From an uncultured Muribaculaceae bacterium (lineage in GTDB: Bacteria > Bacteroidota > Bacteroidia > Bacteroidales > Muribaculaceae): a DNA stretch of 64,000 bases. Made by a program: the position numbers and the translations under genes. A model generated the notes under the pieces. The model ran no database searches, was not told the origin of the DNA, and worked only from the letters and a program-made list of their open reading frames with translations. Where the stretch lies: positions 1-64,000 of the forward strand of contig CAJTPZ010000004.1 in assembly GCA_910578395.1 (NCBI GenBank). The letters are read 5' to 3'. This document shows, one piece after another, positions 26,942-35,828 of this stretch. Position 1 is the stretch's first letter; each line of letters starts with the position of its first letter.

Positions 26942-27235
26942 ATGGAAGTTAGGATCAACGCTATTCATTTCGACATCTCAGAGAAGCTGTCGGCATTCGT
27001 TCAGAAAAAAGCAGACCGTCTCGCACGGCGCTATCCGTCAATCTCCTACTTTGATGTCAATCTCACCCTTGTAAAAGCTGCGACAGCCATGAACAAAGAG
27101 GCCGTAGTGAAAATCTCAGTACCTCACCATGGCGAGACAGTGACAACCAAAACTGCCGACACCTTCGAGGAAGCCTACGACCTTGCCCTCGAAGCAGCAG
27201 AAAGGCAGCTCGAAAAGAAAACATCTGAAAAGTGA
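26942..27235 (+). CDS. hpf: ribosome hibernation-promoting factor, short form
   Basis: Binds the 30S decoding region and silences ribosomes in stationary phase. The 97-residue protein is the short HPF/YfiA type, with the first strand MEVRINAIHFDIS, helix KLSAFVQKKADRLARRYP, and the second helix TFEEAYDLALEAAERQLEKK. No long-form C-terminal dimerisation domain. Its stop overlaps the GTG start of rlmN by four bases (GTGA), suggesting coupled translation. Confidence 0.93.
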   Translation: MEVRINAIHFDISEKLSAFVQKKADRLARRYPSISYFDVNLTLVKAATAMNKEAVVKISVPHHGETVTTKTADTFEEAYDLALEAAERQLEKKTSEK

Positions 27236-28308
27236 CCCATAAAGTCCTCGACGAAACAACAGAATCAAAGTCGGCCGGGCAGCGCACTCCGCTGCTCGGC
27301 CTGACCTTAGACATGCTCCGTGATCTTGTCGCCAACGAAGGCCTGCCACGGTTTGCGGCTGCACAGATCGCCGACTGGCTCTACAAAAAGCAAGTCACCG
27401 ACATCGACTCGATGACCAATCTGAGCAAAGAAACGCGACGCAGACTAAACGAAAAATATATTGTAGGCCGCCAGATGCCGCTTGCGAGATTTGTCTCATC
27501 CGACGGCACATGCAAATACCTGTTTCACGGAGCCGGAGGACATGCAGTGGAAGCCGTCATGATACCCGATCGAGACCGAGCCACCCTATGCGTGTCGTCA
27601 CAGGCCGGATGCCGGATGAACTGCAGTTTCTGCATGACAGGCCGACAAGGGTACCATGGAAACCTGACAGCCACGGCAATCATCAATCAGGTACTTTCGA
27701 TTCCGGAGACTGCCGATCTAACCAACATCGTCTTCATGGGCATGGGCGAGCCAATGGACAACATCGATGCAGTCCTGCAGGCAATAGAAATACTCACAGC
27801 CCCATGGGGACTCGCCTGGAGCCCGAAACGGATCACCGTCTCGTCAATAGGTAAACTCGACGGACTGCGCCGACTGATCGACGAAACCAAAGTGCACATT
27901 GCCATTTCCGTTCACTCTCCCTACAGCTCCGAGCGGTTTTCACTCATGCCTGTCGAAAAAGCCTACCCGCTGCTAAGCGTAATCAAGTTTCTCAAAAGCT
28001 ACGACTTCGCTCACCAGAGGCGCCTATCGGTAGAGTATATAATGTGGAAAGGCATAAACGACGACCGCCTGCATGCCTCGGCACTCGCCCGTATCCTTAA
28101 ACCCATCGAAGGTGTACGCGTCAACCTTATCCGCTTCCATGCAATCCCCGACAGTGACCTGACGCCATGTTCACAGTCGACTATGGAAGCATTCCGCGAC
28201 CGCCTCAACGATCTCGGCATAACCGCCACCATACGCGCCTCCCGGGGAGAAGACATCATGGCTGCATGCGGAATGCTTGCCGGAAAAAAAGACCAGACCA
28301 ATATCTGA
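27232..28308 (+). CDS. rlmN: 23S rRNA (adenine-2503-C2)-methyltransferase RlmN
   Basis: Radical SAM enzyme that methylates C2 of A2503 in 23S rRNA and A37 of some tRNAs. The 358-residue protein has the CxxxCxxC iron-sulfur motif CRMNCSFC (near 126), the SAM-binding GMGEPMDN (near 168) and the second catalytic cysteine in the C-terminal MAACGMLA (near 345). The start is GTG inside the hpf stop; no better ATG exists before the conserved LLGLTLDML. Position and motifs make this secure. Confidence 0.95.
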   Translation: MTHKVLDETTESKSAGQRTPLLGLTLDMLRDLVANEGLPRFAAAQIADWLYKKQVTDIDSMTNLSKETRRRLNEKYIVGRQMPLARFVSSDGTCKYLFHGAGGHAVEAVMIPDRDRATLCVSSQAGCRMNCSFCMTGRQGYHGNLTATAIINQVLSIPETADLTNIVFMGMGEPMDNIDAVLQAIEILTAPWGLAWSPKRITVSSIGKLDGLRRLIDETKVHIAISVHSPYSSERFSLMPVEKAYPLLSVIKFLKSYDFAHQRRLSVEYIMWKGINDDRLHASALARILKPIEGVRVNLIRFHAIPDSDLTPCSQSTMEAFRDRLNDLGITATIRASRGEDIMAACGMLAGKKDQTNI

Positions 28309-28315
28309 AATTACA

Positions 28316-28699
28316 ATGAAATACATCACCGCCATTGTTGCCGCATTATTATTGTCGGCGCCGACAGCTTTTTGTGCCGGACCTATAATAAAATTCATTG
28401 AGAGCAACCACGACTTCGGCAACATTAAAGAAGCCGACGGATCTGTTTCCCATGATTTTCGGTTCACCAACACAGGCGACGCACCTCTTGTGATACTGTC
28501 AGCTACAACATCATGCGGATGCACAAAGCCAACATTCCCAAGACAGCCACTACACCCTGGCGACACAGCCGTAGTAAGCGTCACTTATAATCCTGCCGGA
28601 CGCCCCGGAGAGTTCGACAAAAACATAACCGTCAAATCCAACTCATCAAAAGGCGCAAAATCCCGTCTGAAAATTTCAGGCGTCGTAATACCACGATAA
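28316..28699 (+). CDS. DUF1573 secreted protein, single domain
   Basis: 127-residue exported protein with a signal peptide ending near residue 19 (LLLSAPTAFCA). One DUF1573 immunoglobulin-like domain has the typical HDFGNIKEADG start, TSCGCTKPTF and VSVTYNPAGRPGEFDK. The function of DUF1573 is not known; the domains are found in ASH/MSP-like envelope proteins of Bacteroidetes. I start at the ATG at 28316 because the upstream in-frame ATG falls within rlmN. It is followed after six bases by a longer paralogue. Confidence 0.85.
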   Translation: MKYITAIVAALLLSAPTAFCAGPIIKFIESNHDFGNIKEADGSVSHDFRFTNTGDAPLVILSATTSCGCTKPTFPRQPLHPGDTAVVSVTYNPAGRPGEFDKNITVKSNSSKGAKSRLKISGVVIPR

Positions 28700-28705
28700 A
28701 ACGGC

Positions 28706-29776
28706 ATGAGACTTCATACAATCCTGCTCTCGCTTCTGTTTCCTGTTGCAGCCGCCGCACAACCTGCAGCCGAATGGATCAGGACGACCCATAACTTTGG
28801 CGCCTTCTCCGAAAACGACGGCAAAGCTACATGCAAGTTCCAATTTGTCAATAAAGGAGACAGTCCGGTCATTATCAGGTCGGCAAGAGCCACATGCGGC
28901 TGCACAACCCCTGACTACAGCAAAGCTCCGATAGCCCCCGGCGACACAGGCACAGTCGAAGTAAGCTATAACCCGACAGGACGCCCCGGACGATTCGACA
29001 AAAAAATCTATGTCGACCTCAACACCGAGCCCTCGCGCTACACCCTCACCGTGATGGGCAGCGTCATAGGCACCCCGGCGACAATCGGACAACGATTTCC
29101 CGCCGAGGCCGGACCTTTCCGTCTACGCAACTCCGCCATTGCGTTTGGCGAGGTCTACACCGGACATGGCAAGACATTCTTCCTTGACGTCTACAACACC
29201 GCCCAGCAACCGCTCGTGCCACGTTGGGAAGACCTGCCTTCCTACATCACACTGACTGCGGCACGCGACACAGTCTATCCGGGAGAAAACCTTGCATTCA
29301 CCTTCACAATGGCTGCCGACAAAGCCCCCATGCTCGGACTTCTCACCGACAGCATCATGCTTAATCCGGGATCAGGCTACGACCGCATCCCGGTTCCAGT
29401 TATGGTCATGGTCAAAGAAGACTTCTCGAAGCTGACGGGCGGTCAAAGACTGAATGCACCCGAAATAGCCGTTTCCGACCCGACTCTCGACTTCGACAAA
29501 ATAAGTCGATCAACAGGCACCGTCACAAGGACATTCACCATCACAAACCGCGGCAAAGACCAACTCCTTTTACGCAGAGTATACACCGCCGATCCCGGCA
29601 TAAGCATCAAAACATCGGCTACAAAAGTAAAAAAAGGAAAATCGGCCACAATCACCGTCTCGGTCGACCCGTCACAGATACCTGCCGACATGCTCAATGC
29701 CCGCATAAACATTATTGCCAACGATCCGATGAACCCTGTCACTACCGTCCGCGCCGTAGGCATCATCACCCCTTAA
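28706..29776 (+). CDS. DUF1573 secreted protein, multi-domain
   Basis: 356-residue exported protein with a short signal peptide (LLSLLFPVAAAA). The first domain is a clear paralogue of the preceding gene product (THNFGAFSENDG, ATCGCTTPDY, VEVSYNPTGRPGRFDKK). A middle region (about 140-245) lacks the CGCT motif, and a C-terminal domain (about 250-356) again looks DUF1573-like (TLDFDKISRSTGTVTRTFTITNRG). Tandem arrangement suggests duplication. No enzymatic residues are evident, so a binding or scaffold role in the periplasm is my guess. Confidence 0.83.
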   Translation: MRLHTILLSLLFPVAAAAQPAAEWIRTTHNFGAFSENDGKATCKFQFVNKGDSPVIIRSARATCGCTTPDYSKAPIAPGDTGTVEVSYNPTGRPGRFDKKIYVDLNTEPSRYTLTVMGSVIGTPATIGQRFPAEAGPFRLRNSAIAFGEVYTGHGKTFFLDVYNTAQQPLVPRWEDLPSYITLTAARDTVYPGENLAFTFTMAADKAPMLGLLTDSIMLNPGSGYDRIPVPVMVMVKEDFSKLTGGQRLNAPEIAVSDPTLDFDKISRSTGTVTRTFTITNRGKDQLLLRRVYTADPGISIKTSATKVKKGKSATITVSVDPSQIPADMLNARINIIANDPMNPVTTVRAVGIITP

Positions 29777-29799
29777 AAAATCAAATGGCACTGAAACTT

Positions 29800-29848
29800 C
29801 CCCCGCGTTGCTTTTCCAAAAGTTTTGCGGGGGATTTTCTTTTTTTAA
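29800..29848 (+). terminator. terminator after the DUF1573 pair
   Basis: CCCCCGC (29800-29806) pairs with GCGGGGG (29827-29833), followed by ATTTTCTTTTTTTAA. It separates the hpf-rlmN-DUF1573 unit from the HAD-ribF unit. Confidence 0.85.
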
Positions 29849-29858
29849 CGGGTTTTCA

Positions 29859-29866
29859 TAAATTTG
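29859..29866 (+). promoter_or_regulatory. candidate -7 element before the HAD gene
   Basis: TAAATTTG lies just past the terminator and only six bases before the ATG at 29873. A TTTC at 29836-29839, 19 bases upstream, could be a weak -33 box. If used, the mRNA would be almost leaderless. Confidence 0.4.
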
Positions 29867-29872
29867 TATAGT

Positions 29873-30487
29873 ATGGAAAAGAAAATAAAAAATCTGCTCT
29901 TTGATCTCGGAGGTGTCATCATCGACATAAAGCGTGAAAACTGCGTGGCGGCCCTGATGGAACTCGGCATGAAAAATGCCGGCGAATTCCTCGGCGACTA
30001 TATACAGAAAGGGCCATTCCTGCAGCTTGAGAACGGATCCATATCCGCCGCGCAGTTCCGCGACGAGATACGCCAGCACATACCCGGCCACGTCACCGAC
30101 GAGCAGATCGACAATGCTCTTGGAAAATTTCTTATAGGAATTCCGGTAGAAAGGCTGCGTATGCTCGAAGAGCTACATAAAGACTTCAAAGTCTATATTC
30201 TCTCCAACACCAATCCCATCATGTGGGAGCAAGGCATAAAACGATTCTTTGAAGCCGACGGGCACTGCCGCGACTATTATTTCGACGGTGAGGTAGCATC
30301 CTTCAAAGCTCGGTGCGTCAAGCCCGACCAGGCGATATTTCGGTATGCCATAGACCATCTTGGCATCGATCCGGAGGAAACACTATTCTTCGATGACTCG
30401 GTTGCCAACACCGACGCAGCAGCGAAGCTCGGATTCAAGACCATGCATGTCGCTCCAGGTAAAAACATTATCGACCTCCTGCCATAA
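29873..30487 (+). CDS. HAD-superfamily phosphatase (YihX-like subfamily IA)
   Basis: Predicted cytoplasmic small-molecule phosphatase of 204 residues. Motif I is FDLGGVIID (near 10), with a glycine where many HAD enzymes carry the second aspartate. The sugar-phosphate phosphatase YihX shows the same pattern, so it may still be active. Motif II is ILSNTNP (near 107), motif III lysine is in RCVKPDQ, and motif IV is FFDDSVANTD. The substrate is not known. The ATG at 29873 is chosen over an in-frame TTG three codons upstream. It abuts ribF with no gap. Confidence 0.85.
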   Translation: MEKKIKNLLFDLGGVIIDIKRENCVAALMELGMKNAGEFLGDYIQKGPFLQLENGSISAAQFRDEIRQHIPGHVTDEQIDNALGKFLIGIPVERLRMLEELHKDFKVYILSNTNPIMWEQGIKRFFEADGHCRDYYFDGEVASFKARCVKPDQAIFRYAIDHLGIDPEETLFFDDSVANTDAAAKLGFKTMHVAPGKNIIDLLP

Positions 30488-31456
30488 ATGGACATACTGC
30501 CAGGTTACATAGCAGCCGACACGATAGGCGCCCTCAAAGGCCGAATAGCCACAGTAGGCATGTTCGACGGAGTCCACCTCGGACATCGCCACATTTTGCG
30601 CTCACTTGTCAATGCAGGAATGGATCGGGGTTTAACGCCCATGGCAGTAACCTTTTCACATCATCCGCTCAGAGTCATAGCCCCCTCTCGGCAGACACTT
30701 CCCACTGTCACAACCACATCCGAGCGGCTCCGGCTGCTCGAAACCACAGGAATCAGCGAATGCCTGCTGCTCGACTTCGATAGTCGGCTCATGCGGCTTT
30801 CCGCCAGAGATTTCTTGCGCATGTTGCGCGACAGCTACGGAGTCCGGGCTTTCATGACAGGCTTCAACAACAAATTCGGCAACGACATGACCCTCGGTTT
30901 CGACGATTATGTGCGCATAGCCGCCGATGAAGACATCGAGATGCTCCGTGCCACATGCTTTGAGCCAGGCCACCACAAAACCATAATAAGCTCGTCATCA
31001 ATAAGAACACTCATAGGAGCCCATGGCAACGTTGAAGAAGCTGCAAGAATGCTTGGACGTCCGTTTACATTGTCGGGAACCGTCATTCACGGCAAAGCTC
31101 TGGGAAGAACCATAGGATTTCCTACTGCCAACATCGCCACCGATAGTCCAGACAAGCTTATTCCTCTTAAAGGAGTCTACGCATGTCAGGCGATCATGCC
31201 ATCGCACAATGGCGATATCCTCCCGGCAGTGGTAAACATAGGCGACTGTCCCACATTCAACGACAACCGCAGCCGGTCAATCGAAGCCCATATCATCGGG
31301 CTCAACCACGACATCTACGGTATGCCGCTCACCCTGCGGTTTCTGAAACGTGTGCGCGACGAGCGCAAATTCTCATCTCCACAGGCACTTAAAGAACAGA
31401 TCTCAATAGACTGCGATATTACACTTGAAATTAACCATAAAGCACACCAGCCATGA
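30488..31456 (+). CDS. ribF: bifunctional riboflavin kinase / FAD synthetase RibF
   Basis: Makes FMN from riboflavin and then FAD. The 322-residue protein has an N-terminal nucleotidyltransferase domain with GMFDGVHLGHRHIL (near 27; HxGH) and the SSSSIRTLI motif (near 172). A C-terminal kinase domain begins GRTIGFPTANI (near 205) and contains YACQAIMP and VVNIGDCPTF. Length is standard. It starts directly after the HAD stop and overlaps the DUF4254 gene by ATGA, inside a tight eight-gene run. Confidence 0.95.
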   Translation: MDILPGYIAADTIGALKGRIATVGMFDGVHLGHRHILRSLVNAGMDRGLTPMAVTFSHHPLRVIAPSRQTLPTVTTTSERLRLLETTGISECLLLDFDSRLMRLSARDFLRMLRDSYGVRAFMTGFNNKFGNDMTLGFDDYVRIAADEDIEMLRATCFEPGHHKTIISSSSIRTLIGAHGNVEEAARMLGRPFTLSGTVIHGKALGRTIGFPTANIATDSPDKLIPLKGVYACQAIMPSHNGDILPAVVNIGDCPTFNDNRSRSIEAHIIGLNHDIYGMPLTLRFLKRVRDERKFSSPQALKEQISIDCDITLEINHKAHQP

Positions 31457-32067
31457 CATTCGCAAAAAAATGTAACGAGATATTTGACCGCGCGACACGC
31501 GACTACCATGTTTCCGACCACGTCGATGCAGCTCGCCCTACACCCTTTGATGACGGAACCGTAGAGGCCGTCCTCTACCATAAAAACTGGATCGACGCCG
31601 TGCAGTGGCACCTCGAAGACATCATACGAGATCCGGCAATCGATCCTGTCGACGCTCTTGCCCTCAAAAGACGCATAGACCGGTCAAACCAGGACCGCAC
31701 TGATATGGTGGAGGAACTCGACACCTATTTTCGCAACAAATATGCAGCCGTGAAAGTGTCGCCCGATGCGACCATCAACACCGAAAGCCCGGCTTGGGCG
31801 CTTGACAGGCTCTCTATCCTCGCACTCAAGATATGGCACATGACAGAGGAAGTCAGCCGTCAGGATGCCGACGAAGCTCATCGTGAAAAATGCCGTAGCA
31901 GACTCGACATACTGTTGCAACAGCGTGAGGACCTTACTTCGGCGATCGACACACTCCTTGCCGACATCGCTGTCGGACGCAAATACATGAAAGTCTATCG
32001 ACAGATGAAAATGTATAACGACCCGTCGACAAATCCGGTGCTTCGTGCCGCCGGAAACAAGAAATAG
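31453..32067 (+). CDS. DUF4254 family protein
   Basis: 204-residue, largely helical soluble protein without signal peptide. The DUF4254 family is mainly bacteroidetal and of unknown function. Recognisable parts are LYHKNWIDAVQWHLEDIIRD (about 40-59) and LKRRIDRSNQDRTDMVE, followed by a C-terminal helical hairpin. Conserved histidines (Y-H-K, W-H) could be functional but this is speculation. It overlaps ribF by four bases and precedes the sirtuin gene by two. The link to either is unknown. Confidence 0.82.
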   Translation: MTFAKKCNEIFDRATRDYHVSDHVDAARPTPFDDGTVEAVLYHKNWIDAVQWHLEDIIRDPAIDPVDALALKRRIDRSNQDRTDMVEELDTYFRNKYAAVKVSPDATINTESPAWALDRLSILALKIWHMTEEVSRQDADEAHREKCRSRLDILLQQREDLTSAIDTLLADIAVGRKYMKVYRQMKMYNDPSTNPVLRAAGNKK

Positions 32068-32069
32068 CC

Positions 32070-32765
32070 ATGAAGCGACTTGTTATCTCAACCGGCGCGG
32101 GCATGAGTGCGGAAAGTGGCATCTCCACTTTCCGCGACGCAGGAGGTCTGTGGGAGCAATACCCGGTAATGCAGGTTGCAAGCGCCGACGGCTTCCGCAG
32201 AGATCCTGCGCTGATTCACCGCTTTTACAACGAGAGACGCAGTCAGCTTGTGCTGGCACACCCCAACGACGGGCATATTGGCCTTGTTGAACTTGAAAAG
32301 CATTTCACTGTCAACATAATCACTCAAAACGTCGATGACCTGCACGAGCGTGCCGGATCAACAAATGTTCTCCATCTCCATGGAGAGCTGATGAAAGTGC
32401 GGGCACTCGACGACGAGACAAAGATCTACAGCCTGTCGCCCGACGCTCTCGACACCTCTGTCGACACCACAATCGAAGGCCATCATGTGCGGCCACACAT
32501 CGTATTCTTTCAGGAAGCGGTGCCGAATATCGGACCGGCATGTGATCTGGTCAGACAGGCCGACATCTTTGTTGTCATAGGCACTTCTCTGAGCGTCTAT
32601 CCCGCAGCAGGGCTACTCGGCTACGTTCGTCCCGCTACCGAGGTTTACTATATAGATCCCAACCCCGTCTCCGTTCCCGAATGGGTCAATGTGATACGCG
32701 CAGGTGCCTCCGAAGGAATAAAACATCTGACCCGAATACTGCTTAACGACGAAGAGAAAGCATGA
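32070..32765 (+). CDS. cobB: Sir2-family NAD-dependent protein deacylase, cysteine-free
   Basis: Removes acyl groups from lysines with NAD+. The 231-residue protein has GAGMSAESGISTFRD (near 9), TQNVDDLHERAG (near 88), the catalytic histidine in HLHGELMK (near 106) and IGTSLSVYPAAG (near 172). The FYNERR segment holds the Tyr and Arg spaced as in class III enzymes that prefer acidic acyl groups such as succinyl. The zinc module cysteines are absent: there is no cysteine between the catalytic His and RPHIVFF. This appears shared by Bacteroidetes homologues. ATGA overlap with the cls gene. Confidence 0.92.
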   Translation: MKRLVISTGAGMSAESGISTFRDAGGLWEQYPVMQVASADGFRRDPALIHRFYNERRSQLVLAHPNDGHIGLVELEKHFTVNIITQNVDDLHERAGSTNVLHLHGELMKVRALDDETKIYSLSPDALDTSVDTTIEGHHVRPHIVFFQEAVPNIGPACDLVRQADIFVVIGTSLSVYPAAGLLGYVRPATEVYYIDPNPVSVPEWVNVIRAGASEGIKHLTRILLNDEEKA

Positions 32766-34198
32766 CAGCTTTTCAAGAGTATCTGCTATCACCGTGGCTA
32801 TACTACACGCTCATGACAGTCTACGCATTGTCGATATTGACTGTCATTATCGTCATACTGTCAGAAAATCGCAATCCTGTAAAATCCCTGGCTTGGATGA
32901 CAGTGCTTCTGGTAGTACCCGGTGTAGGACTTGTACTCTATATATTCTTCGGACGAAACATCCAGCGCAAGCACCTTATTTCCAGACGTAACCTACGCAA
33001 ACTCCGACGCACAGAAGCTTCATCGCGGCGTCCGGCCGACCTGCGTCGGCTTAGGCTTTCACCTCAGTCTGTGCAGCTCGTCAAGCTCGCCCACTCATTG
33101 GCTGGCGCGGTATACCACGAAGGGAACTCCGCTTCGGTGTTCACCGACGCACGTGAGAAAATGGACGCTCTCATCGCCGATATTGACAACGCGCGTGACT
33201 ACATCAACATCGAGTACTACATCATTGATGATGACAACATCGGACGCCGCTTTCAGAGCGCCCTGATCCAGGCGGCACGGCGCGGAGTGAGAGTACGTGT
33301 GATCTACGACCATGTCGGCAGTTTCTCGGCCGGCCGCAAATTCTGGAAAGAACTCAGGCAGGCCGGTGTTGACATTCATCCGTTTTTCCGCGTTGTATTC
33401 CCTATATTCGCCACACACATCAATTGGCGCAACCACCGCAAAATTGCCGTCATCGACGGACGAGCAGCCTATATCGGCGGAATGAACATCGCCGACCGCT
33501 ATCTGGCAGAGACATGGAGGGATCTTCACGTGCGCATCCAGGGGCCTGCCGTTAGAGCACTGCAATACTGTTTCGCTGTAGACTGGACATTCATGGGACA
33601 GCCGCTTGTAAACGATCCCATGCCACAGGATCACCCTCAACCGGAAAAACCCATGGGAATGCAACTCATATCCTCAGGGCCAACCGGAAAGTGGCCGAAC
33701 ATAGCAATGGTTTTCCAACGGGCCATAGCCAATGCCAGACGTAGGGTATACATAATGACCCCCTACTTCCTGCCCGACGACTCTCTGCTGCGTGCCTTAC
33801 AGACGGCTGCACTCGCCAGAGTCGATGTCCGCATCCTGATTCCACGCAACCCTGATTCCGTTGTAATGCGCCATGCCTCGTTCAGCTACATTTCACAATG
33901 TCTCAGCGCAGGCATGAAAGTATATCTTTATGAAGGCGGAATGCTGCATTCAAAGGCCCTGATCATCGACTACGACATGACCTCGGTCGGGTCTACCAAT
34001 TTCGACTTCCGAAGCTTCGAACACAATTTTGAAGCAAACATCATGGTATATTCACAGGAATTCAATGCAAGGATAACCGATGAATTCCGCAACGCATGCA
34101 GCTCCGCTACACGCCTTGTGGCTTCCGAATGGCGTCGCAGACCTTTAGGCAACCGCGCCATACAGTCGGTTGTCAGGCTACTGTCTCCAATACTCTGA
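32762..34198 (+). CDS. cls: cardiolipin synthase (phospholipase D family)
   Basis: Inner-membrane enzyme condensing two phosphatidylglycerols to cardiolipin. The 478-residue protein has two N-terminal transmembrane helices (about 12-35 and 42-65) and two HKD catalytic motifs: HRKIAVIDGRAAYIGG (near 228) and HSKALIIDYDMTSVGS (near 397). Length and topology match bacterial Cls. It is one of several envelope-lipid genes in the window (lpxK, fabD, acyltransferase at 55537) but not clustered with them. Confidence 0.95.
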   Translation: MTAFQEYLLSPWLYYTLMTVYALSILTVIIVILSENRNPVKSLAWMTVLLVVPGVGLVLYIFFGRNIQRKHLISRRNLRKLRRTEASSRRPADLRRLRLSPQSVQLVKLAHSLAGAVYHEGNSASVFTDAREKMDALIADIDNARDYINIEYYIIDDDNIGRRFQSALIQAARRGVRVRVIYDHVGSFSAGRKFWKELRQAGVDIHPFFRVVFPIFATHINWRNHRKIAVIDGRAAYIGGMNIADRYLAETWRDLHVRIQGPAVRALQYCFAVDWTFMGQPLVNDPMPQDHPQPEKPMGMQLISSGPTGKWPNIAMVFQRAIANARRRVYIMTPYFLPDDSLLRALQTAALARVDVRILIPRNPDSVVMRHASFSYISQCLSAGMKVYLYEGGMLHSKALIIDYDMTSVGSTNFDFRSFEHNFEANIMVYSQEFNARITDEFRNACSSATRLVASEWRRRPLGNRAIQSVVRLLSPIL

Positions 34199-34201
34199 GC
34201 A

Positions 34202-34858
34202 ATGGATCTTGAAGAATATCTGCTCGGTCACACCGATCCCGAGCCTGACCACCTGAAACGCCTGTACCGCGATGCAAACCTGCAGCTTCTATATCCGCGT
34301 ATGCTGTCAGGACATCTGCAGGGACGGCTGTTGAAAATGCTTACAGAAATGATTGCGCCTAAACGCGCAATCGAGCTTGGCACATTTGCCGGATATTCGG
34401 CACTGTGCATTGCCGAGGGGCTGCCCGAAGGTGCCACACTCGACACCGTTGAGATATTCGACGAGCTACAGCCGTTTCTCGAAAATCATCTCTCCAATGC
34501 TCCGTTTTCCGACAGGATAAGGCTCCACATAGCCGACGCGATGGAAATAGTCCCGCAGCTTGCCCGACGCGACGGACGCTTCGACATGGCATTCATTGAT
34601 GCCGACAAACGTCTTTACCCAGACTACTACACAATGCTGCTGCCTCTCATGAATCCCGGCGGATGGATTCTCGCCGACAACACCCTATGGGACGGAAAAG
34701 TGCTCGAAATCAGCACCGGACTAAGTGATTCGCGCCACAACCGGCAGGCAACTGCAATCGCCAGATTCAACGATATGGTATCCGCCGACAACAGAGTTGA
34801 AAAACTTATATTGCCGTTACGCGACGGCCTGACAATCATCCACATCAAAGACCGTTAA
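34202..34858 (+). CDS. SAM-dependent O-methyltransferase, class I
   Basis: 218-residue soluble methyltransferase of the caffeoyl-CoA/catechol O-methyltransferase-like family. The SAM-binding motif I is AIELGTFAGYSAL (near 57), followed by TVEIFDEL, then FDMAFIDADKRLYPDYY (near 127; metal-binding aspartate) and ADNTLWDG (near 158). The natural acceptor is not known for the bacterial proteins of this type. Its stop TAA shares one base with the fmt start (TAATG). Confidence 0.88.
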   Translation: MDLEEYLLGHTDPEPDHLKRLYRDANLQLLYPRMLSGHLQGRLLKMLTEMIAPKRAIELGTFAGYSALCIAEGLPEGATLDTVEIFDELQPFLENHLSNAPFSDRIRLHIADAMEIVPQLARRDGRFDMAFIDADKRLYPDYYTMLLPLMNPGGWILADNTLWDGKVLEISTGLSDSRHNRQATAIARFNDMVSADNRVEKLILPLRDGLTIIHIKDR

Positions 34859-35808
34859 TGAACAAGAAACTTCGCATAGTTTTTCTCGGAACGCCCGAGT
34901 TTGCAGTCGAAAGCCTCGACCGCATACATTCGGCTGGCTACGACATTGCAGCCGTTGTGACAATGCCCGACAAACCTGCCGGACGCGGACACAGGCTGCT
35001 ACAGTCTCCGGTAAAACAGTGGGCCGTCGCTCACGACATAAAAGTGCTTCAGCCTGTAAGTCTCAAAGATCCGGAATTTATCGGCGAACTGCAGTCTCTA
35101 AATGCCAACCTCTTTGTTGTGATCGCATTCCGTATGCTTCCCGAAGTCGTATGGCGTATGCCTGAGCTTGGCACATTCAACCTCCATGCATCACTGTTGC
35201 CGCGCTATCGCGGAGCCGCACCCATAAATCACGCAGTGATGAACGGCGATAAAACCACCGGTGTAACGACATTCTTCCTAAAGCACGAAATCGACACAGG
35301 CGACATAATCGCACAGCGAAGCATCGAAATAGATCCTGATGAAAATGCCGGATCCGTCCACGACCGTCTGATGCATCTCGGTGCCGACCTCACTCTTGAG
35401 ACCCTGCAAAGTATCGTTGACGGCACACTGCACACAATATCTCAGGAACAATTGCTGACTTCCGGAGAAGAACCCACCCCTGCTCCAAAAATTTTCCGCG
35501 ATACATGCAGGATCGACTGGAACCGTAATGCTGCCGACATCCACAACCACATACGCGGTCTTGCTCCATATCCTGCCGCATGGACACGCATTACATTTCC
35601 GGGACTTTGCTCGCCTGTCGAACTGAAAGTGCTTAAAGCAAAACCGGCATCCGGCAAACACCTTTCAACAGGAGAAATCAGTGTCACCGACAGCCGGCTC
35701 ATAATCGGATGCGCCGATTCATCCGCAATTGAAATCCTGATGCTCAAGCCCGAAGGCAAACGTGCCATGCCGACTGCCGATTTTCTGCGCGGACTGCACC
35801 TGCAATAA
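34858..35808 (+). CDS. fmt: methionyl-tRNA formyltransferase
   Basis: Formylates initiator Met-tRNA using 10-formyltetrahydrofolate. The 316-residue protein has the catalytic loop FNLHASLLPRYRGAAPI (near 107; Asn and His) and the aspartate in IDTGDII (near 144). It also has the C-terminal tRNA-binding domain beginning CRIDWNRNAADIHNHIRGL (near 218). Length is normal. Functionally paired with def at 11759, in a different operon. Confidence 0.96.
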   Translation: MNKKLRIVFLGTPEFAVESLDRIHSAGYDIAAVVTMPDKPAGRGHRLLQSPVKQWAVAHDIKVLQPVSLKDPEFIGELQSLNANLFVVIAFRMLPEVVWRMPELGTFNLHASLLPRYRGAAPINHAVMNGDKTTGVTTFFLKHEIDTGDIIAQRSIEIDPDENAGSVHDRLMHLGADLTLETLQSIVDGTLHTISQEQLLTSGEEPTPAPKIFRDTCRIDWNRNAADIHNHIRGLAPYPAAWTRITFPGLCSPVELKVLKAKPASGKHLSTGEISVTDSRLIIGCADSSAIEILMLKPEGKRAMPTADFLRGLHLQ

Positions 35809-35828
35809 ATCACATTATCAATACTCCT

